In this document: piece after piece, positions 7,292-15,865 of the stretch
Position numbering within the stretch: position 1 is the first letter of the stretch
How the letters are laid out: every line of letters begins with the position of its first letter
Source of the DNA: Colivivens sp963640465
Lineage (GTDB): Bacteria; Bacteroidota; Bacteroidia; Bacteroidales; Bacteroidaceae
Direction: 5' to 3'
Assembly: GCA_963640465.1 (NCBI GenBank)
Contig: CAVHYP010000036.1
Coordinates: 1 to 26,406 of the forward strand
DNA: 26,406 nt
Position numbers and translations under genes: made by a program
The notes under the pieces: generated by a model
Databases searched by the model: none
What the model was told of the DNA's origin: nothing
Seen by the model: the letters and a program-made list of their open reading frames with translations, nothing else

Positions 7292-9142
7292 ATGAAGAAA
7301 TTTTGTTATTGGGCTCTCATGGGACTGACGCTCAGCATGAATGGACAACCAAAATATGACCTTGCCAATATGCAACGTGAGAACTTGAATCGTGGACTTG
7401 TGGTCACCAGGACCAGAGGTGGTGACAGCGTCTGCATCTCATGGCGTTATTTGGAAGAAGACCCTTTGACTACTGGATTCAATGTCTACAAAAACGGAAA
7501 ACTGTTGAACAAGCAACCCATAACCGCTGCCACATTCATGAAAGCGGCAGGTGCTGAAGTTGCTGAGTATGAAGTGAGGACTGTGGATGACGGACGTGAG
7601 TCGCACCGCAAGGATGGAACATTTGCATTGAAGTCTGATGCACCTAATGGTTATCTGAGCATTCCTCTGGATATTCCAGCCGATGGACAGACGCCTGACG
7701 GACGGTGGTACAGATACAGTGCCAACGATTGTTCGGTGGGAGATGTCGATGCCGATGGTGAATATGAAATCATTCTGAAGTGGGACCCATCGAATTCCCA
7801 CGACAATGCTCATGACGGATACACTGGCAATGTGATATTCGATTGCTACAAGCTCAATGGAAAACACCTTTGGAGAATCGATCTCGGACGGAATATTCGG
7901 GCTGGAGCCCACTACACACAATTTATGGTGTACGACTTCGACGGTGACGGGAAGGCTGAAGTTGTGATGAAAACCAGCGATGGAACCATTGACGGCAAAG
8001 GAAAAGTTATTGGAGACAAAGATGCCGACTATGTTTCCCATATTGGACGGATAGGTCGAATCCTTAAAGGCAATGAATACCTCACTGTGTTTAGTGGGGA
8101 AACGGGTGAGAACCTTTGTTCCGTTGACTATGTCCCAAGGCTTGATTCAGGTGACTGGGGCGATGATTACGGCAACCGGAGTGAGCGCTATCTCGCTTGT
8201 GTGGCTTATCTTGACGGCAAACATGCAAGTGTGGTCATGTGCAGAGGCTATTATGCCCGTACTACCCTTACTGCGTGGGACTGGGATGGAAAAAAACTAA
8301 GGCAGCGTTGGGCTTTCGATACCCAGGCCGACAAATGGAGGCAGTGGGCAGGGCAGGGCAATCACAACCTTCGGGTTGGCGATGTTGATGCCGATGGTAA
8401 GGACGAGATAATCTATGGTTCCATGTGCGTTGATGATGACGGGACTGGACTCTACAATACGCATATGGGACATGGAGATGCCATCCATATGTTCGGTTTC
8501 TTTCCTGACACAGACAAACTCCAAGTGTGGGATGTGCATGAGAACAGACGTGACGGGTCCACATTTCGCGATGCAGCGACAGGAGAGATAATCTTCCAGA
8601 TCAAGTCAAACAGTGATGTCGGACGTGGCATGGCAGCCGATATCGACCCAACAACCTGGGGTGCAGAGATGTGGTCTTCAGCTTCAGGCGGTATTCGCAA
8701 TGTAAAGGGAGAGCTGGTCAGCTGGGGACGTGTGCCGGTAAACTTCGCCATTTGGTGGGATGGAGACTTGAACAGAGAGCTACTTGACGGAAGCCGTATC
8801 ACAAAATACAATCCGGCAGAGCAAAACGTGTTCACACTCTTTGATGTGGGATGGGATTGCTCCTCCAACAATGGCTCAAAGAGCAGTCCTTGTCTTGAGG
8901 CAGACATATTGGGCGACTGGAGAGAGGAACTTCTGCTCAGGACGCGCGACAATAGTGAACTTCGCATTTATCTCACCGATATACCTACGCCATACCGTTT
9001 CCACACCTTTATGCAGGATATTCCGTATCGCATAAGCGTTACCACACAGAATGTGGCATACAACCAGCCTTCGGAATTGGGTTGCTATTTCGGTTCCGAC
9101 TTCAAGGCAGGACAGACGTTCCGTGGTTGGATATTCAAATAA
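7292..9142 (+). CDS. Rhamnogalacturonan lyase, polysaccharide lyase family 11
   Basis: PL11 enzymes cut the rhamnose-galacturonate backbone of pectic rhamnogalacturonan I by beta-elimination. The 616-residue protein has a short signal peptide (to about residue 18), a fibronectin-like N-terminal domain (about 28-115) and an eight-bladed propeller. Calcium-binding loops are visible: GDVDADGEYEI (150-160), DFDGDGKAE (about 214-222) and GDVDADGKDEI (about 363-373). Other family signatures are GAHYTQFMVYDFDGDG, GQGNHNLRVGD and the C-terminal YNQPSELGCYFG. Length fits YesW and Bacteroides relatives. No SusC/SusD pair, sigma/anti-sigma or hybrid sensor is adjacent, so it is not in a classic polysaccharide utilisation locus. 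The last codons form the first unit of an 18-bp repeat tract. Confidence 0.93.
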   Translation: MKKFCYWALMGLTLSMNGQPKYDLANMQRENLNRGLVVTRTRGGDSVCISWRYLEEDPLTTGFNVYKNGKLLNKQPITAATFMKAAGAEVAEYEVRTVDDGRESHRKDGTFALKSDAPNGYLSIPLDIPADGQTPDGRWYRYSANDCSVGDVDADGEYEIILKWDPSNSHDNAHDGYTGNVIFDCYKLNGKHLWRIDLGRNIRAGAHYTQFMVYDFDGDGKAEVVMKTSDGTIDGKGKVIGDKDADYVSHIGRIGRILKGNEYLTVFSGETGENLCSVDYVPRLDSGDWGDDYGNRSERYLACVAYLDGKHASVVMCRGYYARTTLTAWDWDGKKLRQRWAFDTQADKWRQWAGQGNHNLRVGDVDADGKDEIIYGSMCVDDDGTGLYNTHMGHGDAIHMFGFFPDTDKLQVWDVHENRRDGSTFRDAATGEIIFQIKSNSDVGRGMAADIDPTTWGAEMWSSASGGIRNVKGELVSWGRVPVNFAIWWDGDLNRELLDGSRITKYNPAEQNVFTLFDVGWDCSSNNGSKSSPCLEADILGDWREELLLRTRDNSELRIYLTDIPTPYRFHTFMQDIPYRISVTTQNVAYNQPSELGCYFGSDFKAGQTFRGWIFK

Positions 9143-9251
9143 ATTCGGCTATTTATGTAGAGCCGAATTTTCAAATGGAACCGAATATTCAAGTAGAACT
9201 GGATCTTTAAGTAGAGTTGGATATCAAGTTAAGTTGTATCTTCAAAAGGAA
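9127..9251 (+). repeat. Degenerate 18-bp tandem repeat, seven units
   Basis: Seven consecutive units can be aligned: 9127-9144, 9145-9162, 9163-9180, 9181-9198, 9199-9216, 9217-9233 (17 bp) and 9234-9251. The consensus is close to TTGGATATTCAAGTAGAA. Examples are CCGAATATTCAAGTAGAA at 9181 and CTGGATCTTTAAGTAGAG at 9199. The first unit includes the last codons and stop (TAA, 9140-9142) of the PL11 gene. The tract fills most of the gap before the mscS gene. Confidence 0.7.
9141..9170 (+). terminator. Hairpin at the PL11 stop codon
   Basis: AAATTCGGCT (9141-9150) pairs perfectly with AGCCGAATTT (9161-9170) around a 10-nt loop, and the stem overlaps the stop codon. A T4 run is inside the 3' arm and no long U-tract follows, so it may protect the 3' end rather than terminate fully. 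Confidence 0.5.
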
Positions 9252-9287
9252 GACATAAGCAGACAATAAACAGATTGCAACAAACCA

Positions 9288-10196
9288 ATGGACAGTAAAC
9301 TCGATTTAAGCTCATTCGAATGGCTTGAACCATATAAGGAAATACTCGAATACAAGGTGCTCGGGGTAGCCCTCATCGACCCAATCACTTTCATGCTGAA
9401 GGCTTTGGTCGTGGCACTGATAGTACAGATAGTTGTGTGGCTCATAAAATTCTTCCTCAACCCAGTGAAAGTGGAGGAACGAAAGGGTAAGATGGACAAG
9501 ACTACGGCAGTCTTCCTGCGTAAACTATTTGTCACGATAGTCTACACGATGGGAGTGACCAGCATCCTGTATATGATACCAGCTCTTCGCACACTTGCCA
9601 CATCAGTGTTTGCAGGTGCTGGAATCATGGCAATGGCAATAGGTCTTGCGTCACAGGATGCTTTGTCGAACTTCGTTAGCGGAATCTTCATCATTTTCTC
9701 CAAACCGTTCCGTATCGGCGACTACATCTCACTCGATTCGGGTGAAATAGGCACTGTGGTTGAAATATCAATGCGCTACACCGTTATCCGGACTTCAGAA
9801 AACAAGATGGTCATCATACCAAACTCAAAGATAAACAGTGCAATCATCACCAATTCTACGATTGGAGACACCCGAACATGTGCGTTCATAGACGTGGGTG
9901 TCGGCTATTCCGAGAACATCGACCATTGCATGGCTGAGATGCGCAAGATAATCGGGGCAGACAAGCGTGTGATAGACACGCGTACGAAGGCAGACTTGAA
10001 GCGTGGAGTAGAGAAGGTTGACATCAAGGTGATTGAATTGGGTGACTTTGCCGTGACATTGCGTGCCTATGCCTGGACAGCATCCTCTAGTGATGCGTTC
10101 AATGTGAAGTGCGACATGCTGAAAGCCATCAAGGGTCATTTCGATGAGGTGGGCATTGAGATTCCTTATCCTTATATGAATGTCTTGAAAAAGTAA
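9288..10196 (+). CDS. MscS-family small-conductance mechanosensitive channel
   Basis: This inner-membrane channel gates under membrane tension and releases solutes on osmotic downshock. The 302-residue protein has three predicted membrane helices: about 32-57, 78-98 and the pore-lining 105-138, whose AGAGIMAMAIGLASQ carries the Gly/Ala packing pattern of the MscS TM3. FVSGIFIIFSKPFRIGDYI is the conserved junction to the cytoplasmic beta domain, and IIPNSKI follows as expected. Its size is close to E. coli MscS (286 residues). It begins 36 nt after the 18-bp repeat tract and is followed after 25 nt by the HD-domain gene, likely in the same transcript. Confidence 0.93.
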   Translation: MDSKLDLSSFEWLEPYKEILEYKVLGVALIDPITFMLKALVVALIVQIVVWLIKFFLNPVKVEERKGKMDKTTAVFLRKLFVTIVYTMGVTSILYMIPALRTLATSVFAGAGIMAMAIGLASQDALSNFVSGIFIIFSKPFRIGDYISLDSGEIGTVVEISMRYTVIRTSENKMVIIPNSKINSAIITNSTIGDTRTCAFIDVGVGYSENIDHCMAEMRKIIGADKRVIDTRTKADLKRGVEKVDIKVIELGDFAVTLRAYAWTASSSDAFNVKCDMLKAIKGHFDEVGIEIPYPYMNVLKK

Positions 10197-10221
10197 ATGC
10201 ACAAAAATCTTGAGAAAATAG

Positions 10222-10770
10222 ATGGGTACGAACATGGACTATCAGAGAATAATTGACAAGTACTATTTCGACAACCTCGAACTGCGCAGCATTCTGCTTG
10301 TGCACAGTCGCCGCGTGGCAGACAAGGCATTGCAGATAGCACGATTGCATCCGGAGATGCAACTCGATTTGCAGTTCATCGAGGAGGCGGCTATGCTTCA
10401 CGACATTGGTATCTTTCAGTGTGATGCTGCTGGCATCCATTGCTTTGGCACCAAACCATATATCTGTCACGGCACAATAGGCGCGGAACTCATGCGTGAA
10501 GAAGGAATCCCGAAGCATGCGCTTGTGTGTGAACGCCACACAGGCACAGGACTTACCCTTGATTACATTAAAAGAAACAATCTACCTTTGCCCCATCGCG
10601 ATCTGGTTCCAGTGACTCTCGAGGAACAGTTGATTTGTTTTGCCGACAAGTTCTTTTCCAAAACACATCCCGAAGAGGAGAAGACAGTGGAAAGAGCATT
10701 GGCAAGTGTCGCCAAGTTCGGTGATGAATGTACGGATAAATTCACCCGTTGGTGTCAAATGTTCTTGTGA
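10222..10770 (+). CDS. HD-domain phosphohydrolase
   Basis: The 182-residue cytoplasmic protein is one HD domain with a full metal set: H28 (VHSRRVAD), H60-D61 (MLHDIGIF), H83 (CHGTIGAE), H106 (CERHTGTG) and D142 (CFADKFFS). The H...HD...H...H...D order fits a two-metal HD phosphohydrolase, similar in plan to YqeK, the Ap4A hydrolase family. The substrate, probably a nucleotide, cannot be read from the sequence. ATG codons at 10222 and 10234 are both possible starts; neither has a clear Shine-Dalgarno sequence. It follows the mscS-type gene by 25 nt. Confidence 0.85.
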   Translation: MGTNMDYQRIIDKYYFDNLELRSILLVHSRRVADKALQIARLHPEMQLDLQFIEEAAMLHDIGIFQCDAAGIHCFGTKPYICHGTIGAELMREEGIPKHALVCERHTGTGLTLDYIKRNNLPLPHRDLVPVTLEEQLICFADKFFSKTHPEEEKTVERALASVAKFGDECTDKFTRWCQMFL

Positions 10771-10819
10771 TTGTTGTCATTTGCGGACTTGAACTGCATT
10801 TCTTTGTCAATACATGGGC

Positions 10820-10846
10820 TTGTGTCGCTAATTTGTCGTAACTTTG
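10820..10846 (+). promoter_or_regulatory. Promoter of the LptD-like gene
   Basis: TAACTTTG at 10839-10846 is an exact -7 element, with TTG at 10820-10822 as a close-spaced -33 candidate (16 nt). The predicted start site near 10853 leaves about 24 nt before the TTG start codon at 10877. Confidence 0.65.
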
Positions 10847-10876
10847 TAGCTTGGAATTAGACTGAGTAGAATACAT

Positions 10877-13750
10877 TTGAATAAGAGAGTTTATATATTG
10901 CTTTTGTTGCTCGTAGCCGTGGTTTCCATAGCTCATAGCAATGGACAGATAAGCAGGACTATGCAGACTGTGGATGATTCCATTGCTGCAGATTCGGATT
11001 CATTGCAACAAGTTGCAGTGGACGACTCTGTTGTTCAGATTCTCGATTCTACATCGCAAGCAACCATTCAGGAGCTTGATTCCCTTCGCCAACTCTTTGA
11101 CCGTGAACATGGAATAGAAAGCAACACAAGGCAGGCAATACAATGGAACGACTCTGTGGCTGCAGCCGAAGATTCCATCAGTAGGGCAGAGAAGAAGAAC
11201 TGCAGGTTGGATGCCCCTGTCGAGTATTCAGCCCAGGATTCCGTCGTGTTCTATATGGGCAACAAGAATGCTTATCTGTATGGAAGCAGTCAGGTGGCTT
11301 ACCAGAGGATGCAGCTCACTGCAGAGGAAATCCGTATGAATATGGATAGTTCACTGGTCTTTGCCAATTACGTTGCCGATTCGCTTGGCAATTTTATCGG
11401 AAAGCCAGTGTTCAAGCAAGGCAACGACGAGTACGAGTCGGAGAGCATGACATATAATTTCGACACCCAGAAGGGATTCATCCATAATGTCTACACCGAG
11501 CAAAGCGACGGCTTCATCACAGGTGAGGAATCGAAGAAAGGCAATGGCGATGAGGTCTATCTGCGTCATGCACGCTACACCACTTGTGACGAGAAACATC
11601 CGCATTTCTATGTTGCGCTCTCACGTGCTAAGGTACATACAGGCAAGAACGTGTTCTTTGGTCCTGCATGGCTGGTGGTTGAGGATGTGCCGCTTCCTCT
11701 CGCATTTCCGTTCGGATTTTTCCCGTTCACCAGCAAATACTCTTCCGGACTTATCATGCCAAGTTATGGAGACGAGTCCACCCGCGGATTCTATCTTAGG
11801 GATGGAGGCTATTACTTTGCCATCAATGATTATGTGGACCTGAAGGTGACGGGTGAAATCTTTACCAAAGGTTCATGGGGACTGGGACTGCAGAGTTCCT
11901 ACCGTAAGAGATACAAGTACAGTGGCAATTTCTATTTCAACTATCAGGTGACAAAGACTGGCGAGAAGAATATGCCCGACTACAGCGTGGTGAAGAACTT
12001 CAAGCTGCAATGGACCCACCGTCAGGATTCCAAGGCAAATCCAAGCAGCTCGTTCTCTGCCAGCGTGAACTTTGCCACACAGAGCTATGAGCGCAACAAC
12101 CTGACAAGCCTCTACAATCCTACGTCGTATTCGCAGAGTACGCGTACGTCCAGTGTGAGCTTCTCTCACACCTTCGACAAGCTCGGACTTTCCGTGTCTG
12201 CCAGTGCCAACATTGCCCAGAACATGCGCGACTCCACACTTTCGCTCACACTGCCTAACATGAGTATCTCCTTGAGCCGTTTCTATCCGTTCAAGAGAAA
12301 AAAAGTGGCAGGCAAGGAACGTTGGTATGAGAAGATTGCGATGAGTTACACGGGCAACATCTCGAACAGCATATCCACCAAGGAAGACCAGTTGCTCCAT
12401 TCAAACATAATAAAAGACTGGAAAAATGGAATGCGACACAATATTCCGATATCTGCTTCGTTTAATATCTTAGGCTACATCAATGTGACGCCTTCGTTCA
12501 ACTACACTGAGCGTTGGTACACAAACCGGGTGGAGCAGAGTTGGAACGAATCATCTCAAGCCGTCGTACGTGATACGATATGGGGATTCAACCGAGTGTA
12601 CAACTACAATATGAGTTTGTCTGCAAACACTAAACTGTATGGTATGTATATTCCGAATCCTAAGATATTCAAGAAAATAATGGCTGTACGCCATGTGTTC
12701 ACCCCTACGGTGAGCTTCAGCTATGCGCCCGATTTCAGTTCCGGTCGCTATGGATTTTGGAAGACATACACAAAGACTGACCTCAACGGCAACGTGTCGC
12801 TTGTGGAGTATTCTCCTTACTCCGGTGCGCTGTATGGAACAGTGTCGAGAGGTAAGACTGGTTCTGTCACGTTTGACATGTCGAACAACATCGAGATGAA
12901 GGTGAAGTCCGACCGCGACTCTACTGGAGTGAAGAAAGTCAGTATCATCGACGAGCTCGGTGCGAGTTTGTCCTACAACTTGGCAGCAAGGACACAGCCG
13001 TGGAGTAATTTGTCGACAAGGTTGCGACTGAAGTGGGGAAAGACCACGTTCAATATGACAGCGGTGTTCAACACATATGCGTATGAATTCGACTCCAAGG
13101 GAAATGTTGTCGTGGGCAATCGCACAGAGTGGTCCTTCGGACGTTTCGGACGTTTCCAGGGCATGAGCAAGAACCTTTCCTATTCGTTCAACAACCAATC
13201 TTGGCAAAAGATAAAGAAGTTCTTTGCAAGGCTGAGAGGAAAAGACGTTGACGAGGAGGATGAGACGAATGACGAAAAGGCCGAAGGCGAAGAAGACTTG
13301 ACCGAAGATGGTAGTGGAGGAAAGAAGGACAAGAAGAATATAGTCGACGGCGACCTCGATTCCGACGGCTACATGAAGTTCAAGCTCCCCTGGTCGTTCT
13401 CCATTTCCTACGGAGTCACGATGACTGAAGACAGGTCGAAGAAGATCGATGTGAAGAGCATGCGCTATCCATACAAGTTCACGCAGAACCTCAACTTCTC
13501 GGGATCGCTGCAGTTGTCCTCAGCATGGAACGCCAACTTCTCTTCAGGCTATGATTTCACCAATCATGCCATATCGATGACAACGGTGAACCTGTCGAGA
13601 GACATGCACTGCTTCAGCATCAGTTGTGGATTTGTGTTCGGACCCTACACGTCTTACCACATCACGATGAGGGCAAAGGCAAGCACACTCACCGATGCAT
13701 TGAAGTACGACAAAAAGAGCAGCTATTCTTCGTCCATACAGTGGTATTGA
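10877..13750 (+). CDS. LptD-like outer-membrane LPS assembly protein
   Basis: LptD is the beta-barrel that inserts lipopolysaccharide into the outer leaflet. The 957-residue protein has a signal peptide (1-24), a Ser/Asp/Gln-rich linker, an OstA-like jellyroll from about 121 (FYMGNKNAYLYGSSQVAY) to 260, and then a long barrel with alternating aromatic strands. GPAWLVVEDVPLPLAFPFGF and SSGLIMPSYGDES (about 261-300) are typical of Bacteroidetes LptD-type proteins. An acidic loop at about 789-822 (DVDEEDETNDEKAEGEEDL) is inserted in the barrel. The start is TTG: no in-frame ATG or GTG lies between the upstream in-frame stop (10847-10849) and the signal peptide, and the next ATG would delete the signal. 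LptE and other lpt genes are not in the window. Confidence 0.88.
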   Translation: MNKRVYILLLLLVAVVSIAHSNGQISRTMQTVDDSIAADSDSLQQVAVDDSVVQILDSTSQATIQELDSLRQLFDREHGIESNTRQAIQWNDSVAAAEDSISRAEKKNCRLDAPVEYSAQDSVVFYMGNKNAYLYGSSQVAYQRMQLTAEEIRMNMDSSLVFANYVADSLGNFIGKPVFKQGNDEYESESMTYNFDTQKGFIHNVYTEQSDGFITGEESKKGNGDEVYLRHARYTTCDEKHPHFYVALSRAKVHTGKNVFFGPAWLVVEDVPLPLAFPFGFFPFTSKYSSGLIMPSYGDESTRGFYLRDGGYYFAINDYVDLKVTGEIFTKGSWGLGLQSSYRKRYKYSGNFYFNYQVTKTGEKNMPDYSVVKNFKLQWTHRQDSKANPSSSFSASVNFATQSYERNNLTSLYNPTSYSQSTRTSSVSFSHTFDKLGLSVSASANIAQNMRDSTLSLTLPNMSISLSRFYPFKRKKVAGKERWYEKIAMSYTGNISNSISTKEDQLLHSNIIKDWKNGMRHNIPISASFNILGYINVTPSFNYTERWYTNRVEQSWNESSQAVVRDTIWGFNRVYNYNMSLSANTKLYGMYIPNPKIFKKIMAVRHVFTPTVSFSYAPDFSSGRYGFWKTYTKTDLNGNVSLVEYSPYSGALYGTVSRGKTGSVTFDMSNNIEMKVKSDRDSTGVKKVSIIDELGASLSYNLAARTQPWSNLSTRLRLKWGKTTFNMTAVFNTYAYEFDSKGNVVVGNRTEWSFGRFGRFQGMSKNLSYSFNNQSWQKIKKFFARLRGKDVDEEDETNDEKAEGEEDLTEDGSGGKKDKKNIVDGDLDSDGYMKFKLPWSFSISYGVTMTEDRSKKIDVKSMRYPYKFTQNLNFSGSLQLSSAWNANFSSGYDFTNHAISMTTVNLSRDMHCFSISCGFVFGPYTSYHITMRAKASTLTDALKYDKKSSYSSSIQWY

Positions 13751-13765
13751 CAGTAAACGAGAACT

Positions 13766-13837
<72 letters not shown>

Positions 13838-13838
<1 letters not shown>

Positions 13839-13905
13839 CAGAGTAAATTTACTGGTTCGGTACACATCGCTGTGTACTGCGATTTTATGGCTCTCTGATT
13901 TTTTT
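13838..13905 (+). terminator. Branched terminator-like structure between tRNA-Thr and pyrK
   Basis: TCAGAG (13838-13843) pairs with CTCTGA (13893-13898), closing a region that holds the palindrome AGTAAATTTACT (13842-13853) and the hairpin CGGTACACA-tcgc-TGTGTACTG (13858-13879, one G-T pair). Seven T (13899-13905) follow immediately. The T run ends 3 nt before the pyrK start, so termination here would both end the tRNA transcript and shut off pyrKD. Confidence 0.5.
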
Positions 13906-13908
13906 ACG

Positions 13909-14682
13909 ATGAAGAAATACTGCAAAGACTTGATAGTTTCGGCAGTGGAATATCCTGCAGAAGGGTATGTGCTGCTGAAACTGATCGATGCTGTCCCTTT
14001 GCCCGACATCATGGCAGGACAGTTCGTGGAGATAAGAGTGGACAACAGCAGGCACACATTCCTGCGCCGCCCCATATCCGTACATTTTGTCGACAGAAAC
14101 GCAAACACCCTGTGGCTGCTCATTCAGGTAATTGGCGAGGGTACACGCCGTTTGTCATTGCTGAAGGCTGGCGACATGTTGAATGTCCTTTTCCCCTTGG
14201 GCAATGGCTTTTCCCGAGGCATGAAGGGCGAGACGGTGCTGCTTGTAGGCGGAGGCGTAGGCATTGCACCGTTGCTTGAATATGGCAACCAACTGCGCGC
14301 TGCCGGTGCTGTCCCCATGTTCCTCTTGGGCGGACGCTCTCAGCGCAACCTGCTCGAACTCGAACTCTACAAAGCCTTGGGCGATGTCTATGTCACCACC
14401 GAAGACGGATCACTTGGCGAGAAAGGATTCGTCACCCAGCACAGCATGATCGACCATGTGGCGTTCGACCGCATATCCTGTTGTGGACCCAAGCCCATGA
14501 TGATGGCAGTGGCACGATGGGCATATCAGCATGGCAAACCATGTGAGGTATCGCTTGAAAACATGATGGCTTGTGGACTCGGAGCCTGCCTGTGCTGTGT
14601 AGAGAAGACAGTCAAGGGCAACGTGTGTGTATGCAAAGAAGGACCAGTCTTTAATATAGAACAACTGACATGGCAGATATAA
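13909..14682 (+). CDS. pyrK: Dihydroorotate dehydrogenase 1B, electron-transfer subunit PyrK
   Basis: PyrK carries electrons from PyrD to NAD+ through FAD and a [2Fe-2S] cluster. The 257-residue protein has the FAD-binding FLRRPIS (51-57), the nucleotide-binding GGGVGIAPL (114-122) and a C-terminal cluster with C222, C227, C230 and C242 in ACGLGACLCC and CVCKEGPVF. CCGPKPMM (191-198) is the NAD-side signature of the ferredoxin-reductase family. It overlaps pyrD by 13 nt, so the two subunits are translated together. No clean promoter is seen. TAAATTTA at 13844-13851 is a 7/8 match to a -7 element; read-through from tRNA-Thr is the alternative. Confidence 0.94.
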   Translation: MKKYCKDLIVSAVEYPAEGYVLLKLIDAVPLPDIMAGQFVEIRVDNSRHTFLRRPISVHFVDRNANTLWLLIQVIGEGTRRLSLLKAGDMLNVLFPLGNGFSRGMKGETVLLVGGGVGIAPLLEYGNQLRAAGAVPMFLLGGRSQRNLLELELYKALGDVYVTTEDGSLGEKGFVTQHSMIDHVAFDRISCCGPKPMMMAVARWAYQHGKPCEVSLENMMACGLGACLCCVEKTVKGNVCVCKEGPVFNIEQLTWQI

Positions 14683-15578
14683 GTGTAAACATAGCAGGAC
14701 TGAGGATGAAGAATCCCGTGATGACAGCATCGGGAACATTCGGTTATGGAATCGAGTTCGCCGATTTGGTCGACATTTCCCAAATTGGCGGCATCATAAT
14801 GAAAGGTACAACCCTTGCTCCGCGTGAGGGAAACGACTATCCGCGTATGGCAGAAACAGCCGAGGGTATGCTCAATTGCGTAGGACTCCAAAACAAAGGC
14901 GTCGACTATTTCTGCCAGCACATCTATCCCGTGGTGAAGGACATTCAGACTAACATGATAGTCAACGTAGCCGGCAATAGCCCCGAGAACTATGCCGAGT
15001 GTGCAGCACGCATCAACCAGCTGGAGGCAATTCCAGCCATCGAACTCAATATCTCTTGCCCCAATGTGCGCCAGGGAGGCATGGCTTTCGGCGTCACTCC
15101 CGAAGGTGCAAGCGAGGTTGTCAGGGCTGTGCGTAAGGCATACCAGAAAACCCTCATCGTGAAACTCTCTCCGAATGTCACCGACATAACGTCGATAGCC
15201 AAGGCTGTTGAGGCAGAGGGTGCAGATGCCGTGAGCCTCATAAACACCCTCATGGGCATGTCAATCGACATCGAGAAGCGTTGTCATCGTCTCTCCATCA
15301 AGACAGGCGGACTGAGCGGACCGGCAGTCAAATCCGTTGCTTTGCGCTGCGTCTACCAGGTAGCCCATGCAGTCAGCATCCCAGTCATCGGACTTGGCGG
15401 CATCATGACAGCAGTCGATGCCATCGAGTTCTTCATGGCAGGAGCTTCAGCCATAGAGATTGGTACCGGCAATTTTATCGACCCAGCCATCAGTGTGAAA
15501 GTGGCAGACGGCATCAGTGCCTGGCTCGACAAACATGGATGTGCAAATCTTTCCGAAATCATAGGTTGTGTGGAATAG
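14670..15578 (+). CDS. pyrD: Dihydroorotate dehydrogenase 1B, catalytic subunit PyrD
   Basis: PyrD oxidises dihydroorotate to orotate in pyrimidine synthesis, passing electrons to PyrK. The 302-residue TIM barrel has the N-terminal NPVMTASGTFGYG (15-27), KGTTLAPREGN (45-55), the catalytic cysteine C130 in ELNISCPNVRQGG (a Cys base marks the class 1 enzymes), INTLMGMSID and the phosphate-binding GLGGIMTA and IGTGNF. Class 1B is supported by the adjacent pyrK. It is the last gene of this plus-strand stretch and ends 61 nt before a strong terminator. Confidence 0.96.
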   Translation: MADISVNIAGLRMKNPVMTASGTFGYGIEFADLVDISQIGGIIMKGTTLAPREGNDYPRMAETAEGMLNCVGLQNKGVDYFCQHIYPVVKDIQTNMIVNVAGNSPENYAECAARINQLEAIPAIELNISCPNVRQGGMAFGVTPEGASEVVRAVRKAYQKTLIVKLSPNVTDITSIAKAVEAEGADAVSLINTLMGMSIDIEKRCHRLSIKTGGLSGPAVKSVALRCVYQVAHAVSIPVIGLGGIMTAVDAIEFFMAGASAIEIGTGNFIDPAISVKVADGISAWLDKHGCANLSEIIGCVE

Positions 15579-15639
15579 AGGAAGAAGGATTGACTAGTTC
15601 TAGGTAAACACAAGTCTTGCCAATCCATAGAAAACAACG

Positions 15640-15674
15640 AAGGAGGAAACTGCTTTCCTCCTTTATTTATTTTG
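15640..15674. terminator. Terminator between pyrD and tRNA-Asp, probably bidirectional
   Basis: AAGGAGGAAA (15640-15649) pairs with TTTCCTCCTT (15654-15663) around a CTGC loop, a perfect 10-bp stem. The plus side is followed by TATTTATTTTG. The minus side continues into CGTTGTTTTC, so it can also end the tRNA-Asp transcript. Confidence 0.8.
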
Positions 15675-15677
15675 TTG

Positions 15678-15751
15678 CGGTGCGTACGAGATTCGAACTC
15701 GTGACCCCCTGCGTGACAGGCAGATATTCTAACCAGCTGAACTAACGCACC
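15678..15751 (-). tRNA. tRNA-Asp (anticodon GTC)
   Basis: On the minus strand, acceptor GGTGCGT pairs with ACGCACC, the anticodon stem TCTGC/GCAGG encloses CTGTCAC with anticodon GTC, and the T loop is TTCGAAT. The discriminator is G and CCA is not encoded. The gene is 74 nt long and has a well-formed promoter 36 nt upstream. Confidence 0.97.
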
Positions 15752-15786
15752 TCGTGGGCTTGCATCCCATTTCTGTTTTGCGAGTG

Positions 15787-15818
15787 CAAAGTTAGTGCTT
15801 TTCCTAGAACTGACCAAA
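15787..15818 (-). promoter_or_regulatory. Promoter of tRNA-Asp
   Basis: On the minus strand, TAACTTTG (15787-15794) is an exact -7 element and TTTG (15815-15818) lies 20 nt upstream, matching the Bacteroidetes consensus spacing. The predicted start near 15780 gives a short tRNA 5' leader. Confidence 0.8.
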
Positions 15819-15865
15819 TAATTCCGTGTTTTTTTTCGATTTTTCAGTAAAAAAACTACCTTGCA

